Assembly (NCBI GenBank): GCA_016208415.1
Contig: JACQYB010000037.1
Location: 1-64,000 of the forward strand
Source of the DNA: Betaproteobacteria bacterium
Lineage (GTDB): Bacteria; Pseudomonadota; Gammaproteobacteria; Burkholderiales; Rhodocyclaceae
Reading direction: 5' to 3'
DNA: 64,000 nucleotides
Positions 8,184 through 19,167 of the stretch are shown here, piece by piece (the stretch's first letter is position 1; the number at the start of each line of letters is the position of its first letter). The notes under the pieces were generated by a model that was not told where the DNA came from, did no database searches, and saw nothing but the letters and a program-made list of their open reading frames with translations. The position numbers and the translations under genes are program-made.

Positions 8184-9280
8184 GCAGCGCCTATCCGGAG
8201 TTCCGCGTCGCCCGCTGCACCCGCTACCGCTACCGTTACAGCGAATGCCGGCGCTGCGCAGATGCCTGTCCGCACCAGGCCATCGGCCTCACGGACGAAG
8301 GCGCGGCGGTGGATCAGGTGCGCTGCCGCAACTGCGCGCTGTGCGTCAGCGCCTGCCGCACCGGCGCCTGGGCCGCGGACGGTTTCAAGCCCATCGACCT
8401 GCTGCGCCAGGCCATCAAGCAGAAGGCGTTCAGCTTCTCCTGCGCGCCCTCCGGCGTGGCGGCCGACGCCATCGTGCCCTGCCTCGGCGCCCTGGATGGG
8501 GTGACCCTGGCCTACCTGGCGCGGCGCGGCATCCCGGTGACGCTGCACGGCAGCCAGCACTGCGGCCAGTGCGAGCACGGGCCCCGGGGTGCCGAGCAAC
8601 TGGCGCTGAATCTGGAGGCAATGGAGTTGCTGCGCCAGGGCATGGACGAGCAGCAACGGGCCGGCGTCGAACTGGCCGTCGATGCGCAATCCGCCGGCAC
8701 GGCCCCCCGCGGCGCTGCCTTCGCCGGCGCCCGCCGCCAGTTGTTCCGCCGTTTCGTGGGGCGCGGCGTGGATGCCGCCACCGGCGCCGCCGCCCCGTCC
8801 GAGGCCCAGCCCATCCCCGAAAAGGCCATCCGCGCCGGCGCCTACGCCGTCACCGAACAGCGGGAACTGCTGCACATCGTCTGTCGGCGCGACGAGGACC
8901 AGGCCTGGCCACTGCCCCTGCATGACGGCCTGCCGGCCATGGGCTTGTCGCTGAGCGCGGGCTGCACGGCCTGCGAAGCGTGCTTTCGCGCCTGTCCCAC
9001 CGGCGCGCTGCACATCCGCGAGAACCCCAGCGACTGGGCGCTGCTTTTCCGCGCGGATCGCTGCGTGGCCTGCGGCGTATGCCTGGAGGTCTGCCAGCCG
9101 CGGGTGCTGGATGCGCAGGCCGAGTTCGATGCCCGACCGGAGCGGCCGGAGCGGGTACTGCACAGCCTGTGCAAGCAGCGCTGCGGACGCTGCGACCGCT
9201 TTTTCGTGTCATCATCGCCGCAGCCGGTGTGCCCCGTCTGCCACGACGACGAGGACGCGTTCTCGGCCATCTTTGGCTGA
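8180..9280 (+). CDS. polyferredoxin with four [4Fe-4S] motifs and a C-terminal zinc-ribbon-like end
   Basis: The GTG start overlaps the previous stop (GTGA). The 366-aa protein has two cysteine-rich blocks. The N-terminal block has CRRCADACP and CRNCALCVSAC, the C-terminal block CTACEACFRACP and CVACGVCLEVCQP. A tail CKQRCGRC...CPVC looks like a zinc ribbon. The middle, with GSQHCGQCEHG, is Ala-rich and variable. No signal peptide is present, so it is cytoplasmic. Such proteins shuttle electrons or help assemble iron-sulfur enzymes; its place in the operon suggests support of the molybdoenzyme. Confidence 0.8.
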   Translation: MSSAYPEFRVARCTRYRYRYSECRRCADACPHQAIGLTDEGAAVDQVRCRNCALCVSACRTGAWAADGFKPIDLLRQAIKQKAFSFSCAPSGVAADAIVPCLGALDGVTLAYLARRGIPVTLHGSQHCGQCEHGPRGAEQLALNLEAMELLRQGMDEQQRAGVELAVDAQSAGTAPRGAAFAGARRQLFRRFVGRGVDAATGAAAPSEAQPIPEKAIRAGAYAVTEQRELLHIVCRRDEDQAWPLPLHDGLPAMGLSLSAGCTACEACFRACPTGALHIRENPSDWALLFRADRCVACGVCLEVCQPRVLDAQAEFDARPERPERVLHSLCKQRCGRCDRFFVSSSPQPVCPVCHDDEDAFSAIFG

Positions 9281-9303
9281 CGTCGGATAGGAGGAAATGC
9301 ACG

Positions 9304-9714
9304 ATGGAATGGGAGTTCTCCCCCCAGCAGGTGGTGCGCGGCGAAGTCGGCTACGATATCGCCGAGTTCCGCCGCGACCTGGCCCAGGAAGTGCGCACCA
9401 ACCTGCAGGCCAGTGATCCCCAGCAACTCACCCGCAGCTTCAACCTGCTGTACGACCTGTGTTACGCCGAGGCGACGAACAAGGATTTCGAGTCCTACCT
9501 CGCCGCCTACGCCTTCGATCCGCCCACCTGCGAATTCCTGCGCGAGATGCGCCCCATGATGGCCGACAACGCCGCCATGCTGGGCGCCATCCTCCAGCGG
9601 CACCTCATGGACCGGGTGGAAAGCGGCATGCCCCTGGAAGATGCACTGGACGATGTGGCGCGCGAACATGGCGCGCGGGTGGACGGCAGCATGCCGGGGG
9701 CGGCGGTCAACTGA
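9304..9714 (+). CDS. unrecognised 136-aa acidic helical protein
   Basis: The gene follows an AGGAGG site and is the last of the operon. The protein is acidic and helical, without signal peptide or metal motif; it contains YDLCYAEATNKDFESYLAAY and a methionine-rich patch. I do not recognise it. A TorD-like helical fold would be plausible from composition but there is no motif to support that. It converges with tupA 57 bases downstream. Confidence 0.6.
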   Translation: MEWEFSPQQVVRGEVGYDIAEFRRDLAQEVRTNLQASDPQQLTRSFNLLYDLCYAEATNKDFESYLAAYAFDPPTCEFLREMRPMMADNAAMLGAILQRHLMDRVESGMPLEDALDDVAREHGARVDGSMPGAAVN

Positions 9715-9771
9715 ACGGCGCGCTGCGCCCGGCGTGCCAACGGCCTGGTCCGAGTTTCGATTGACGGCGCT

Positions 9772-10593
9772 TCAGCGCTGCGCGTTGGGGAAGAACGACT
9801 GCTGCCCGCCGATGCGATAGTCGGCGATTGCCTTTTGCCCATCGTCCCCGATCAGCCAGTCGATGAATTGCTGGCCCTCCGCCTGCTTGACGTGGGGGTG
9901 TTTCGCGGGATTCACCCGCATCACGCCGTACTGGTTCAACAGCCGCGTGTCTCCCTCGACCACGATGTCCAGGTCGCGCCGGTTCTTGAACGACAGCCAG
10001 GTGCCGCGGTCGGCCAGGATGTAGGCATTGAGCGAGGCGGCGGTGTTGAGCGCCGGGCCCATTCCGGAGCCGGTGTCCTTGTACCAGGTGCCGCGGTTGG
10101 CAGCGACGTCGATGCCGGCGACCTTCCAGAAACGCAGTTCCGCGGCGTGGGTGCCGCTCTTGTCGCCCCGCGAGACGAAGGGCGCGCCCGCCGCCCGGAT
10201 GCGCCTGAGCCCTTCCACGATGTCCTTGCCGCGAGCCCTGGCGGGGTCATCCCGGGGGCCGACGAGCACGAAGTCGTTGTACATCACCTCCTGGCGCTCC
10301 AGCCCGTATCCCTCGGCGACGAATTTCTCCTCCGCCGCCTTGTCGTGCACGAACACCACGTCGGCATCGCCGCGGCGCGCCATGTCCAGTGCTTGGCCGG
10401 TGCCCAGCGCCACCACCCGCACCTGGATGCCGGTCTTCTTCTGGAACGCCGGCAGGAGGTGGCCGAACAGCCCGGACTGCTCGGTGGAGGTGGTGGAGGC
10501 CACGGTGATGAAGCGTTCCCGGGCGCCGGCGCCGCGGGCCGCGCACAGCCCCGCAGCAAGCGCGGCAAGAAGCCGTCTCCTCGTCATCCCCAC
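9772..10593 (-). CDS. tupA: tungstate-type ABC transporter substrate-binding protein
   Basis: A 273-aa periplasmic binding protein with an N-terminal signal ending AGAR. The TTSTEQSGLF segment near residue 33 is the signature of the TupA group, which binds tungstate (some relatives molybdate). Further family features are SRGDKSGTHAAELRFWK and YKDTGSGMGPALN. The start is at 10593, with a second Met two codons in. It is the last gene of tupB-tupC-tupA and overlaps tupC by about 10 bases. Lying next to a molybdopterin enzyme operon, it probably supplies W or Mo for the cofactor. Confidence 0.88.
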   Translation of the reverse strand: MGMTRRRLLAALAAGLCAARGAGARERFITVASTTSTEQSGLFGHLLPAFQKKTGIQVRVVALGTGQALDMARRGDADVVFVHDKAAEEKFVAEGYGLERQEVMYNDFVLVGPRDDPARARGKDIVEGLRRIRAAGAPFVSRGDKSGTHAAELRFWKVAGIDVAANRGTWYKDTGSGMGPALNTAASLNAYILADRGTWLSFKNRRDLDIVVEGDTRLLNQYGVMRVNPAKHPHVKQAEGQQFIDWLIGDDGQKAIADYRIGGQQSFFPNAQR

Positions 10594-11294
10594 GGCAGTT
10601 CTCCCTGTATGAACGCGGCGGCTTCCGCCGACCGGGGCTGGGAAAAGAAGCGCTCCACCGGCGCCACCTCCACCAGCCGCCCCTCGTAGAGGAACAGGAT
10701 CTCGTCGGCCAGCCGGCGTGCCTGGCCGAGGTTGTGCGTGGTCATGATGATCTTGGTGCCACCGGCATGGATGGCCTGGATGCTGGCTTCCACCTCGCGG
10801 CTGGCGGAGGGATCCAGGCTGGCGGTGGGTTCGTCCAGGAACAGCACCTCGGGGCGCAGCGCCCAGGCCCGGGCCAGCGCGAGACGCTGCTGCTCGCCGC
10901 CGGACAGCACCCGCGCCGGCCGATGGGCCAGGTCCGCAAGCCCCACCTGTTCCAGCGCTTCACCGGCGCGACGCCGGCGTTCAAGCGCAGGCAGCTTCGC
11001 GAGCCGCAGGGCATAAAGCACATTGGCCAGTGCGGAGCGGCGCAGCATCACCGGACGCTGGAAGACCATGGCCTGTCGGCCGGGGGGAACGGGCCCGGAG
11101 GCGCCGGTCCAGCGCACCTGCCCGGATGTGGGCGCCAGCAGGCCGTGGCAGATGCGCATGAGCACGCTCTTGCCGGCACCGTTGTGGCCGAGGATGACGG
11201 TACGGGTACCGGCCTCGACGCGCGCCGAGATCCCTTGCAGGATGCTCCGCCCGCCGGCCTCGAAGCCCAGGTCCTCGAGCACCAGGGGAAGCAT
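10584..11294 (-). CDS. tupC: tungstate-type ABC transporter ATP-binding protein
   Basis: An ABC ATPase of about 236 aa. It has Walker A GHNGAGKSVL, the signature LSGGEQQRLALARA, Walker B VLFLDEPTASLD and the H-loop TTHN. The start at 11294 has a GGAG site; an alternative ATG at 11312 overlaps the tupB stop but has no ribosome site. It powers import with the TupB permease (11305) and the TupA binding protein (9772). Confidence 0.85.
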   Translation of the reverse strand: MLPLVLEDLGFEAGGRSILQGISARVEAGTRTVILGHNGAGKSVLMRICHGLLAPTSGQVRWTGASGPVPPGRQAMVFQRPVMLRRSALANVLYALRLAKLPALERRRRAGEALEQVGLADLAHRPARVLSGGEQQRLALARAWALRPEVLFLDEPTASLDPSASREVEASIQAIHAGGTKIIMTTHNLGQARRLADEILFLYEGRLVEVAPVERFFSQPRSAEAAAFIQGELPWG

Positions 11295-11304
11295 GCTGCT
11301 CCGC

Positions 11305-12009
11305 TCAGCCATAACGGCGCTGCGCCGCCTCGCGTATCCAGTACGTCGCCGCGTTGAGCACCAGCACCAGGGCCACGAGGATGACGCCGAGCGCCAGGGC
11401 CAGCGGCAGGTCGCCCCGGGTGGTTTCCAGGGCAATGGCGGTGGTCATGACGCGGGTGACGCCGTCGATGTTGCCGCCGACGATCATCACCGTGCCCACC
11501 TCGGCCACCGCCCGCCCGAAGCCCGCCAGCACGATGGTGACCAGCGAGAAGCGCGTGTCCCACAGCAGCGTGGCCGCGGAATCCACCCAGCCCGCGCCCA
11601 GCGAGCGCAACTGCTCGGCATACTCGCACCAGGCGTCCTCGACGATCTGGCGGGTGAGGGCCGCCATCAGGGGCGTGATGAGCAGCGTCTGGGCGATGAT
11701 CATGGCCGTGGGCGTGAACAGCAGCCCCAGCACCCCCAGCGGCCCGGAGCGTGACAGCAGCAGATAGACGATCAGCCCCACCACCACCGCCGGCAGTCCC
11801 ATGAAGGCGTTGGCCACGACGATGAGCGACTCGCGGCCGGGAAAGCGCCCGATGGCCAGCACGGCGCCCACGGGCATGCCGATCAGCGCCGCCAGCGCCA
11901 CAGCGGCTCCGCTGACCTGGAGGCTTAGCAGGATGATGTGGATGAGCCGGGCATCCGCCTGGCTGACGAGTGCCGTGGCAGCGACGAAGGACTGGAGGAT
12001 CTCGTTCAT
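11305..12009 (-). CDS. tupB: tungstate-type ABC transporter permease
   Basis: A 234-aa inner-membrane permease with about five helices. The EAA loop is visible as YAEQLRSLGAGWVDSA, followed by GRAVAEVGTVMIVGGN. It is the first gene of the operon. The start at 12009 was chosen because the hydrophobic segment and family alignment begin there (MNEILQSFVAAT). Two palindromes upstream suggest repression by a metal-oxyanion sensor. Confidence 0.85.
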   Translation of the reverse strand: MNEILQSFVAATALVSQADARLIHIILLSLQVSGAAVALAALIGMPVGAVLAIGRFPGRESLIVVANAFMGLPAVVVGLIVYLLLSRSGPLGVLGLLFTPTAMIIAQTLLITPLMAALTRQIVEDAWCEYAEQLRSLGAGWVDSAATLLWDTRFSLVTIVLAGFGRAVAEVGTVMIVGGNIDGVTRVMTTAIALETTRGDLPLALALGVILVALVLVLNAATYWIREAAQRRYG

Positions 12010-12060
12010 CCCGACGGGGCGCCGTTCAGCCGCGGACGAGCGCGGATGCACGTGGACCGG

Positions 12061-12134
12061 AGCGCATGTTCATGAACATGCGCTCAAGCCTAGCAAGACG
12101 CCCCGGCCCGCAAAATATGTGGCGCGAAACATAT
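12061..12134 (-). promoter_or_regulatory. two palindromic operators upstream of tupBCA
   Basis: A perfect 24-bp palindrome occupies 12061-12084 (half-site AGCGCATGTTCA). A second, ATATGT-N8-ACATAT, occupies 12115-12134. They lie 52 and 106 bases before the tupB start. Both contain ATGT...ACAT half-sites, so one dimeric regulator may bind both. ModE/TunR-type repressors act on such operons in other bacteria, but the exact recognition sequence here is not one I can match with certainty. Confidence 0.5.
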
Positions 12135-12211
12135 CTGCGCCGCCGCCCCGCCGCAGCGCAGCGCGCAGGGCCGCCACGGCCCCATGGAGCAGGCCGCCGC
12201 CCCAACCGCAT

Positions 12212-12694
12212 TCAGCGCGGGGGCGGCGCCCGGTCCATGCCGGCGATGGCGGCCCCGGCCTTCACGCCCCGCTGGCGGAACCACCCCAGGTTCATCTCCA
12301 GGGCGTAACGGGCCGGTCTGCGGGCGCAGTGGTTGGTTTCCGTCTGCGCCTGCATGTCCTCGATGTTGATGATGCGCCCGCCCTCGTCGAGGAAGGCCAC
12401 GCTCAGCGGGATGAGGGTGTTGCGCATCCACATGCAATGCACGGCCACGTCGGGGAAAACGAACAGCATGCCGCGCCCGGCGGCCATGGCGCTGCGATGC
12501 ATCAGGCCCGTGGCGCGTCCCTCGAACGTGTTGGCCACCTCCGCCTCGATGCGGTGGATGCCCGCCGCAAGCTCCAGGGTTTCCGCCGCCCGCGGCGCAG
12601 CCGGGGCAAGCAGCAGGCCTGCCGTGACGGCCAGCGCCGCGCGGCGGGCCCGGGACTGGAGGAAGGGTCGTGCGCGGCTGTGGGTTTCGATCAT
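12212..12694 (-). CDS. DUF192-family exported protein
   Basis: A 160-aa protein with a Sec signal ending PRAAE and the DUF192 core: TFEGRATGLMHRSAM, GMLFVFPD, MWMRNTLIPLSVAFLDEGG and the C-terminal YALEMNLGWF. DUF192 proteins are small periplasmic or archaeal proteins of unknown function. The start at 12694 follows GGAGGG. The next gene upstream on this strand ends 86 bases away. Nothing here points to a function. Confidence 0.8.
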   Translation of the reverse strand: MIETHSRARPFLQSRARRAALAVTAGLLLAPAAPRAAETLELAAGIHRIEAEVANTFEGRATGLMHRSAMAAGRGMLFVFPDVAVHCMWMRNTLIPLSVAFLDEGGRIINIEDMQAQTETNHCARRPARYALEMNLGWFRQRGVKAGAAIAGMDRAPPPR

Positions 12695-12780
12695 GTTTTC
12701 TGCCCTCCGGGGGACGGGAATGGTGGCGGGAATCGCGGCGTCGCCGCCGCAGGGGCGTCCTGCGGGCACGGGCGGAGCGC

Positions 12781-13344
12781 TCACGGGCTGGCCTCCGTTA
12801 CCCGCCATTGCCCGGGCTGGAGATCCCCCAGCGACCACGGGCCGATGGCGCAGCGGATCAGCCGAAGGGTGGGCAGGCCCACCCGCGCCGTCATGCGACG
12901 CACTTGGCGGTTGCGACCCTCGGAGAGCACGATCTCCAGCCAGTCGGTGGGAATGTGCCGCCGGCTGCGGATGGGCGGATGGCGCGGCCAGAGCCCCGCC
13001 GGCTCGTCGATGCGGCGCACGCGGCAAGGGCGGGCGGGGCCGTCGGCGAGTTCCACGCCCGCTTCAAGTGCCTGCAACGCCGGCTCCTGCGCCAGCCCCT
13101 CCACCTGAACCCAGTAGGTCTTTTCCATCCTGCGCCGCGGATGGGCGATGGCGTGCTGCAGGCGCCCATCGCCGGTGAGCAGCAGCAGGCCCTCGCTGTC
13201 CAGGTCCAGGCGCCCGGCGGCGTAGACGTCGGGCACGGGGATGAAGTCCTTGAGCGTCGGGCGGCTGCCGTCGCCGGAGAACTGGCACACCACGCCGTAG
13301 GGCTTGTTGAACAGGATGAGTCGCCCCACGGCGTCTTCCGTCAT
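12781..13344 (-). CDS. rluE: 23S rRNA pseudouridine synthase, RluE/RluB family
   Basis: A 187-aa RsuA-family pseudouridine synthase that lacks an N-terminal S4 domain. The catalytic motif is GRLDLDSEGLLLLT (Asp in GRLD). Other family blocks are LILFNKPYGVVCQF and LSEGRNRQVRRMTARVG. Length and absence of S4 fit RluE, which modifies U2457 of 23S rRNA; RluB is a less likely alternative. The start at 13344 gives the typical N-terminus. Confidence 0.82.
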   Translation of the reverse strand: MTEDAVGRLILFNKPYGVVCQFSGDGSRPTLKDFIPVPDVYAAGRLDLDSEGLLLLTGDGRLQHAIAHPRRRMEKTYWVQVEGLAQEPALQALEAGVELADGPARPCRVRRIDEPAGLWPRHPPIRSRRHIPTDWLEIVLSEGRNRQVRRMTARVGLPTLRLIRCAIGPWSLGDLQPGQWRVTEASP

Positions 13345-13410
13345 GAGGCGGCCGTCACGGCCGCCCAGCAGCAACAGTTGCGGAAGGGCATGGATTCGGG
13401 ATAGGGGTAG

Positions 13411-13436
13411 AAAAAAGCCCCCGCGAAGGGGGCTTT
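13411..13436 (-). terminator. terminator of the cold-shock gene
   Basis: An inverted repeat AAAAGCCCC/GGGGCTTTT around a short GC-rich loop lies 45 bases after the cold-shock stop. Read on the minus strand it ends in a run of six T. It separates this gene from rluE. Confidence 0.85.
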
Positions 13437-13481
13437 TCAATCGAGGCGTCCGGCCGGCAGTACCGGCTGGACCCGCCGACG

Positions 13482-13685
13482 TCACATCGGGTTGATGTTG
13501 GACGCCTGCTTGCCCTTCGGACCCTGGGTAACCTCGAAGGTGACCTTCTGCCCTTCCTTCAGGGATTTGAATCCCTTGGACTGAATCGCGGAGAAATGCG
13601 CGAACAGATCCTCGCCGCCGTCATCGGGAGTAATGAAGCCATAACCCTTGGAATCATTGAACCACTTCACGGTGCCTGTTGCCAT
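13482..13685 (-). CDS. cspA: cold-shock protein, CspA family
   Basis: A 67-aa single cold-shock domain. RNP1 is KGYGFITP and RNP2 is LFAHFSAI; the N-terminus [10 protein letters not shown] is typical. It binds single-stranded nucleic acid and acts as an RNA chaperone. It has its own terminator. Which Csp paralog it is cannot be decided from one window. Confidence 0.95.
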   Translation of the reverse strand: MATGTVKWFNDSKGYGFITPDDGGEDLFAHFSAIQSKGFKSLKEGQKVTFEVTQGPKGKQASNINPM

Positions 13686-14078
13686 ATTGCCTTACCTCAA
13701 ATCGCAGACATGCTCCCCCGATTCCGCCATTGGAGCGGCCCGGGGCACTTGTTGTGTTTGTCCCGTCAAAATCGCAACAGCCGGGGCTTGACGCTGGATC
13801 ACGGGTGGAAACGCGGGTGCCGCAGAGGATACGTTCTGGTGCAAGTACAAACACGCACGAACTATGACGCGAGTCAGCGACGCCCGTCAACTGGCGGTGC
13901 AGCAAATCCATTGTGTCGAAACATGCAGATGCGCACTAGTGCGCGGAAGCACTCCCGAAGCGCCTCCACGCCCGCCGCCGCGAGACATTTTTCCTGGTCC
14001 GCGCAGGGGGGGTTCACGCATATTGGCAGGGCGTCAGGGCTTGCTTGCACAAACCGGGTTTACGATTAGAATCCGTTC
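13686..14078. other. intergenic region between cspA and clpS
   Basis: This 393-base divergent gap holds the cold-shock 5' leader and the clpS promoter. No convincing gene is present in any frame. The part nearest cspA is moderately AT-rich and may form the long 5' untranslated region usual for cold-shock genes, but I see no clear cold-box motif. Confidence 0.5.
14045..14072 (+). promoter_or_regulatory. clpS promoter candidate, possibly leaderless
   Basis: TTGCAC, 16 bases, then TAGAAT resembles a sigma-70 promoter. The -10 element ends six bases before the clpS ATG at 14079. Transcription from it would start at or beside the ATG and give a leaderless message. A GTG at 14106 is an alternative start with a weak GGA upstream. 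Confidence 0.45.
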
Positions 14079-14387
14079 ATGAGCTCGCGCAGGCAAACGG
14101 AAAATGTGCTTGAGCCGCAGCGCACCAAGGCCAAGCCTCCGCCCTTATACAAGGTTCTGCTGCTCAACGATGACTTCACCCCGATGGATTTCGTGGTCGT
14201 GGTATTGCAGCGTTTTTTCGGACAGAGTCGAGAACAAGCGACGAGGATCATGCTCAAAGTTCATCGAGAGGGTGTCGGAGTGTGTGGAGTGTTTCCCAGG
14301 GACATCGCCGCCACCAAGGTCGAGCAGGTCAGTGCCTTTGCCAGGCAGCATCAGCATCCGCTCGCGTGCGTGATGGAGGAAAACTGA
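14079..14387 (+). CDS. clpS: ClpAP adaptor ClpS
   Basis: A 102-aa adaptor that delivers N-degron substrates to ClpAP and also modulates ClpA. The core is intact: [17 protein letters not shown], followed by [16 protein letters not shown]. The N-terminal tail is flexible and basic, as in the family. The stop precedes the clpA ATG by one base, so the two genes are translated together. Confidence 0.95.
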   Translation: MSSRRQTENVLEPQRTKAKPPPLYKVLLLNDDFTPMDFVVVVLQRFFGQSREQATRIMLKVHREGVGVCGVFPRDIAATKVEQVSAFARQHQHPLACVMEEN

Positions 14388-14388
14388 A

Positions 14389-16662
<2,274 letters not shown>

Positions 16663-16682
16663 TCGCCGGCAGGATCGTTCCG

Positions 16683-16706
16683 ACGGCGGCGCAAGCCGCC
16701 GTTTCA
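16683..16706 (+). terminator. terminator after clpA
   Basis: An 8-bp stem ACGGCGGC/GCCGCCGT with a GCAA tetraloop is followed by TTTCAATTT. It lies 20 bases after the clpA stop. Confidence 0.7.
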
Positions 16707-16723
16707 ATTTCCGGAGCACGCAA

Positions 16724-17218
16724 ATGAATCTGCAAACCGCGGACCTTCTCGACCAGCATGAAGACGCCGCACGCAGCGGCGCCATCCGCGTTCTGGCGCC
16801 CATCCTGACGCACTTCGGCGGCAGGCGCCACTTCGCCGGCCCCATTGCGACCCTGCGCCTGTTCGAGGACAACTCCCTGGTGCGCAAGGCCCTGGAGACC
16901 CCCGGCAACGGGCGGGTGCTGGTCGTGGACGGTGCCGGCAGCCTGCGCTGCGCCCTGGTCGGCGACCAGCTTGCGCGGCTCGCCGTCACCCGCGCCTGGT
17001 CCGGGATCGTCGTCCATGGCTGCATCCGCGATTCCCACGCCATCGGCGCCATGGACATCGGCGTGATGGCGCTGGCCACCCACCCCCTCAAGAGCGTCAA
17101 GCGCGGCGCCGGCGAAGCGGACGTTCCCGTCGCCTTCGGCGGCGTCGTCTTCAACCCGGGCGAGTGGCTGTGCGCCGACCACGACGGCGTGATCGTCGCT
17201 CCCTCCCCTCTGGCGTAA
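16724..17218 (+). CDS. RraA-family protein (RNase E regulator / HMG aldolase fold)
   Basis: A 164-aa protein of the RraA family. Motifs include TADLLDQHEDA, GNGRVLVVDGAGSLRCALVGD, GIVVHGCIRDSHA and the C-terminal WLCADHDGVIVAP. The Gly-rich turn plus RD (in CIRDS) is the metal and keto-acid site of the aldolase members. In E. coli, RraA inhibits RNase E, while many relatives are 4-hydroxy-4-methyl-2-oxoglutarate aldolases. These two roles cannot be separated here. It stands alone, with terminators on its left and a long gap on its right. Confidence 0.85.
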   Translation: MNLQTADLLDQHEDAARSGAIRVLAPILTHFGGRRHFAGPIATLRLFEDNSLVRKALETPGNGRVLVVDGAGSLRCALVGDQLARLAVTRAWSGIVVHGCIRDSHAIGAMDIGVMALATHPLKSVKRGAGEADVPVAFGGVVFNPGEWLCADHDGVIVAPSPLA

Positions 17219-17465
17219 GCGGCGCCGCGCGGGTTGGGGGCGATCCCTGCCCGCGCGCCAGGATCCCACCCCGCGCAACCCGGCCGTCCGTCCGGCGCAT
17301 GACCGAAGCGCGCACCGATCTCGCACACTGCGTTCGGGCTTGAATTGATGCAGTGCACGATACGTCCATTTCGCAGATCTGCATGCCGTCTCACAATGCG
17401 GCACAACGTTCACAACACTATGTTTTATCACTTTAACTTTTTTCGTCTGTCTTATAGAAGACTAC

Positions 17466-17494
17466 TTGTTGCAACGCACAAGCACTTCTATACT
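17466..17494 (+). promoter_or_regulatory. aceA promoter candidate
   Basis: TTGTTG at 17466-17471, a 17-base spacer and TATACT at 17489-17494 give a good sigma-70 promoter. Transcription near 17501 leaves a 5' leader of roughly 240 bases. The 520-base gap upstream of aceA also contains an AT-rich stretch at 17420-17460 and a GCAGATCTGC palindrome near 17375, which may be regulatory. Confidence 0.55.
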
Positions 17495-17539
17495 GAGTCC
17501 ACACGCTAGGGGCCAGGCGAACCACCTGCTCCTTTCCCA

Positions 17540-17636
17540 CGGGTAACGCTCTACCCCTTCGTTGCCCGGCAGGTTCGTCAGACCGGATCTCTGACCACCG
17601 TGCACCAAGGCGTGTCGCCCCTTCATCACAGGGGCG
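17540..17636 (+). promoter_or_regulatory. structured 5' leader of aceA, three hairpins
   Basis: Three stems follow each other: CGGGTAACG (17540-17548) with CGTTGCCCG (17560-17568, one G-U); GTCAGA (17577-17582) with TCTGAC (17590-17595); CGCCCCT (17616-17622) with AGGGGCG (17630-17636). None has a T-run. The cluster lies well before the ribosome site of aceA. It could be a regulatory leader or an mRNA stabiliser. I do not recognise a known riboswitch. Confidence 0.42.
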
Positions 17637-17739
17637 GTGAAGCGTTGCACTGCGCCGGTGAATCCGCGGGCCGTCCGCCGCGGGCTGGCGCAACCCCGAC
17701 CCCAACAGAGAGAAACCTAACGTTCGAGGACTTCAGGCC

Positions 17740-19035
17740 ATGAGCGACAACACTGAAGCAGCAAAGCTCGCCCGCGACTGGGCGGAAAACCCCCGCTGGA
17801 AGGGCGTCAAGCGCGGCTACAGCGCAGAGGACGTGGTGCGTCTGCGCGGCTCCCTACCCATCGAGTACACCCTGGCCCGCCGCGGCGCCGAAAAGCTGTG
17901 GGACCTGGTGAACAACGAGCCGTACGTGAACTGCCTCGGCGCGCTCACCGGCGGCCAGGCCATGCAGCAGGTGAAGGCCGGCATCAAGGCCATCTACCTG
18001 TCCGGCTGGCAGGTCGCCGCCGACAACAACTCCTACATGGCGATGTACCCGGACCAATCCCTGTACCCGGTCAACTCCGTGCCGCAAGTGGTGGAGCGTA
18101 TCAACAACTCCTTCAAGCGCGCCGACGAGATTCAGTGGGCCAAGGGCGTGCGCCCGGGCGACCAAGGCTACATCGACTACTTCGCGCCCATCGTGGCCGA
18201 CGCCGAAGCCGGTTTCGGCGGCGTGCTGAACGCCTTCGAACTGATGAAGTCCATGATCCGCGCCGGCGCCGGCGGCGTGCATTTCGAAGACCAGCTCGCC
18301 TCCGTCAAGAAGTGCGGCCACATGGGCGGCAAAGTGCTGGTGCCGACCCAGGAAGCGGTTCAGAAGCTGATCTCCGCCCGCCTGGCGGCCGACGTGCTGG
18401 GCGTGCCCTCCGTCATCCTGGCCCGTACCGACGCCGAAGCGGCCGACCTGCTGACCAGCGACTGCGACGCCAACGACAAGCCCTTCTGCACCGGCAGCCG
18501 CACCGCGGAGGGTTTCTACAAGACGAAGAAGGGCCTGGAGCAAGCCATCTCCCGCGGCCTGGCCTACGCCCCCTACGCCGACATGGTGTGGTGCGAAACC
18601 GGCACGCCGGACCTGGAGTTCGCCAGGCGCTTCGCCGAAGCCATCCGCGCCCGCTACCCGGATCAACTGCTGGCCTACAACTGCTCGCCCTCCTTCAACT
18701 GGAAGAAGAACCTGGACGACGCCACCATCGCCCGGTTCCAGCGCGAGCTGGGCGCCATGGGCTACAAGTACCAGTTCATCACCCTGGCCGGCATCCACAA
18801 CATGTGGTACCACATGTTCGACCTGGCGCAGGACTACGCCCAGCGCGGCATGTCGGCCTACGTCGAGAAGGTGCAGGAGCCCGAGTTCGCCGCCCGCGAG
18901 CGCGGCTACACCTTCGTGTCGCACCAGCAGGAAGTGGGCACCGGCTACTTCGATGACGTCACCACGGTGATCCAGGGCGGCGCCTCCAGCGTCACGGCGC
19001 TCACCGGCTCCACGGAGGAAGAGCAGTTCCACTGA
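17740..19035 (+). CDS. aceA: isocitrate lyase
   Basis: A 431-aa isocitrate lyase, which splits isocitrate into glyoxylate and succinate in the glyoxylate shunt. The catalytic signature KKCGHMGGK is at residues 190-198, with C192 as the catalytic cysteine. Mg-binding [11 protein letters not shown] lies at 151-161, and NCSPSFNW later. Length matches the shorter bacterial form. It stands alone; the partner malate synthase is 15 kb away at 34184. Confidence 0.96.
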   Translation: MSDNTEAAKLARDWAENPRWKGVKRGYSAEDVVRLRGSLPIEYTLARRGAEKLWDLVNNEPYVNCLGALTGGQAMQQVKAGIKAIYLSGWQVAADNNSYMAMYPDQSLYPVNSVPQVVERINNSFKRADEIQWAKGVRPGDQGYIDYFAPIVADAEAGFGGVLNAFELMKSMIRAGAGGVHFEDQLASVKKCGHMGGKVLVPTQEAVQKLISARLAADVLGVPSVILARTDAEAADLLTSDCDANDKPFCTGSRTAEGFYKTKKGLEQAISRGLAYAPYADMVWCETGTPDLEFARRFAEAIRARYPDQLLAYNCSPSFNWKKNLDDATIARFQRELGAMGYKYQFITLAGIHNMWYHMFDLAQDYAQRGMSAYVEKVQEPEFAARERGYTFVSHQQEVGTGYFDDVTTVIQGGASSVTALTGSTEEEQFH

Positions 19036-19080
19036 CACGCGCCGCCGTCCCGCTGCGGCGGGACGGCCAAGCGTGCAGTC

Positions 19081-19114
19081 AAGACCGGCAGGCGTCGCGC
19101 CGCCGGTCTTTTTT
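19081..19114 (+). terminator. terminator after aceA
   Basis: AAGACCGGC and GCCGGTCTT form a 9-bp stem followed by six T. A second GC-rich hairpin (GCCGTCCCG/CGGGACGGC) precedes it at 19044-19067. Confidence 0.85.
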
Positions 19115-19167
19115 CGTGCGTGGAAGTCCGATAGACTGGCCAGACCGCACCCGCTCTCGCCGCCGTC

